From positions 25,171,934-25,235,933 of the forward strand of contig NC_054743.1 in NCBI RefSeq assembly GCF_018143015.1: a stretch of 64,000 nucleotides of DNA, in the 5' to 3' direction. The position numbers and the translations under genes are program-made. Positions 63,346 to 64,000 of the stretch are shown here, in pieces; positions within the stretch are counted from its first letter, which is position 1, and the number at the start of each line of letters is the position of its first letter. Origin of the DNA: Lytechinus variegatus (taxonomy: Eukaryota; Echinodermata; Echinoidea; Temnopleuroida; Toxopneustidae). Below the pieces are notes generated by a model. It was not told where the DNA came from. It did not search any database and saw nothing but the letters and a program-made list of their open reading frames with translations.

Positions 63346-64000
63346 AAGAATTTTCAATAATTTTACTTTTACATCATGAATAATATGCATCAGTTAAATT
63401 TCAAGAATTTTGGAGCGAGACAACATTTCTATAGGGCGTTTCCTATATCATAGCATAAATATTAAAATTTGAATAGAACACAAAATATGAGAGTGGCATT
63501 GAAGCAACTAATAAAAAAATAAAAAATACTAACGAACTAATTAACTGATGAATGAATGAATAGATGCACGTACATAAATTGATAAAAGTTTGTCGCATCT
63601 GTATCAAAATTCGCTACACGTATGTAGGATATCTTACTTCCGTAATCCTATTTACAAGGGCGTTCAACCCCCAAATCACAATACGGCGATTCGGAGGGGG
63701 GAGGGGTGATGGTCAGGAGGCTTAAACCTATTATTTGCTTCGCCATTTTTCTACATCGCAAACAGATTTTTAAAAATACAATTATGGTTACACTTTTCAT
63801 AAGCCAAATAGCGAATTTTAGATTAATCCTATTGTGAAAATGCAACTTTCAGGACTTAATTAATTAATTTCGGTGTGTGCACTGTGCAGGCAGGTGTATT
63901 TTTTTTATTTTTATTTCAACTGTACATGACGAAATAAACATTTTTGACGACACATTGGCAATTTAGATTTCCCGTATTGTACTTTTTTAATTCCAAACTG
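63346..64000. other. Intergenic DNA upstream of CCDC81
   Basis: AT-rich with short microsatellites and a G-rich patch (63692-63706). No exon or repeat with definable ends. Confidence 0.5.

Overview
This is eukaryotic, intron-rich, AT-rich animal DNA, most probably from an echinoderm (sea-urchin-like) or another ambulacrarian. Three things suggest this: one multi-exon gene is clearly metazoan; the repeats are tRNA-derived SINEs and short terminal-inverted-repeat elements of the kind common in sea urchin genomes; and a long 3'UTR-like stretch carries sites that appear complementary to the ambulacrarian microRNA miR-2013 (sequence recalled, not checked). Species cannot be fixed from the sequence alone.

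Layout. 1-13.6 kb: no supportable gene. It holds a tandem array of direct-repeat-1 nuclear-receptor-type motifs (1-780), short inverted-repeat elements, a LINE 3' end with a strong hairpin (about 11.56-12.16 kb) and many homopolymer G/C runs. 13.6-30.3 kb: signs of one plus-strand transcription unit. A TATA-type promoter (13677) and two candidate 5'UTR exons come first, the second ending in ATG directly before a donor (17436-17438). A candidate last exon starts at 23722, followed by a T-rich, gene-free 6 kb that ends with AATAAA at 30244. This 6 kb contains a dense plus-strand cluster of TGCTGC(A) motifs, several paired with ACACCAC upstream, which looks like a microRNA-regulated 3'UTR. No recognisable protein was found for this unit. 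30.3-41 kb: mostly intergenic repeats (SINE, (TA)n, a foldback element) plus one orphan minus-strand coiled-coil exon at 32483-32602.

41.2-46.6 kb, minus strand: a gene for a predicted 1001-residue protein with three copies of a cysteine-cluster module. I associate this module with the N-terminal part of transposase-like proteins; no catalytic domain is visible. The gene has spliced 5' exons and a 2.8-kb terminal coding exon, and looks like a domesticated transposon-derived nuclear protein.

51.06-62.99 kb, minus strand: a complete 13-exon CCDC81 gene (predicted 791 residues). All splice phases join cleanly into two HU-like domains, a proline-rich linker, a Cys/His cluster, coiled coils and a conserved C-terminal Cys motif. 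CCDC81 is known as a centrosome/cilium-associated protein, and its upstream region has an RFX X-box-like sequence. The rest of the window (63-64 kb) is upstream intergenic DNA.
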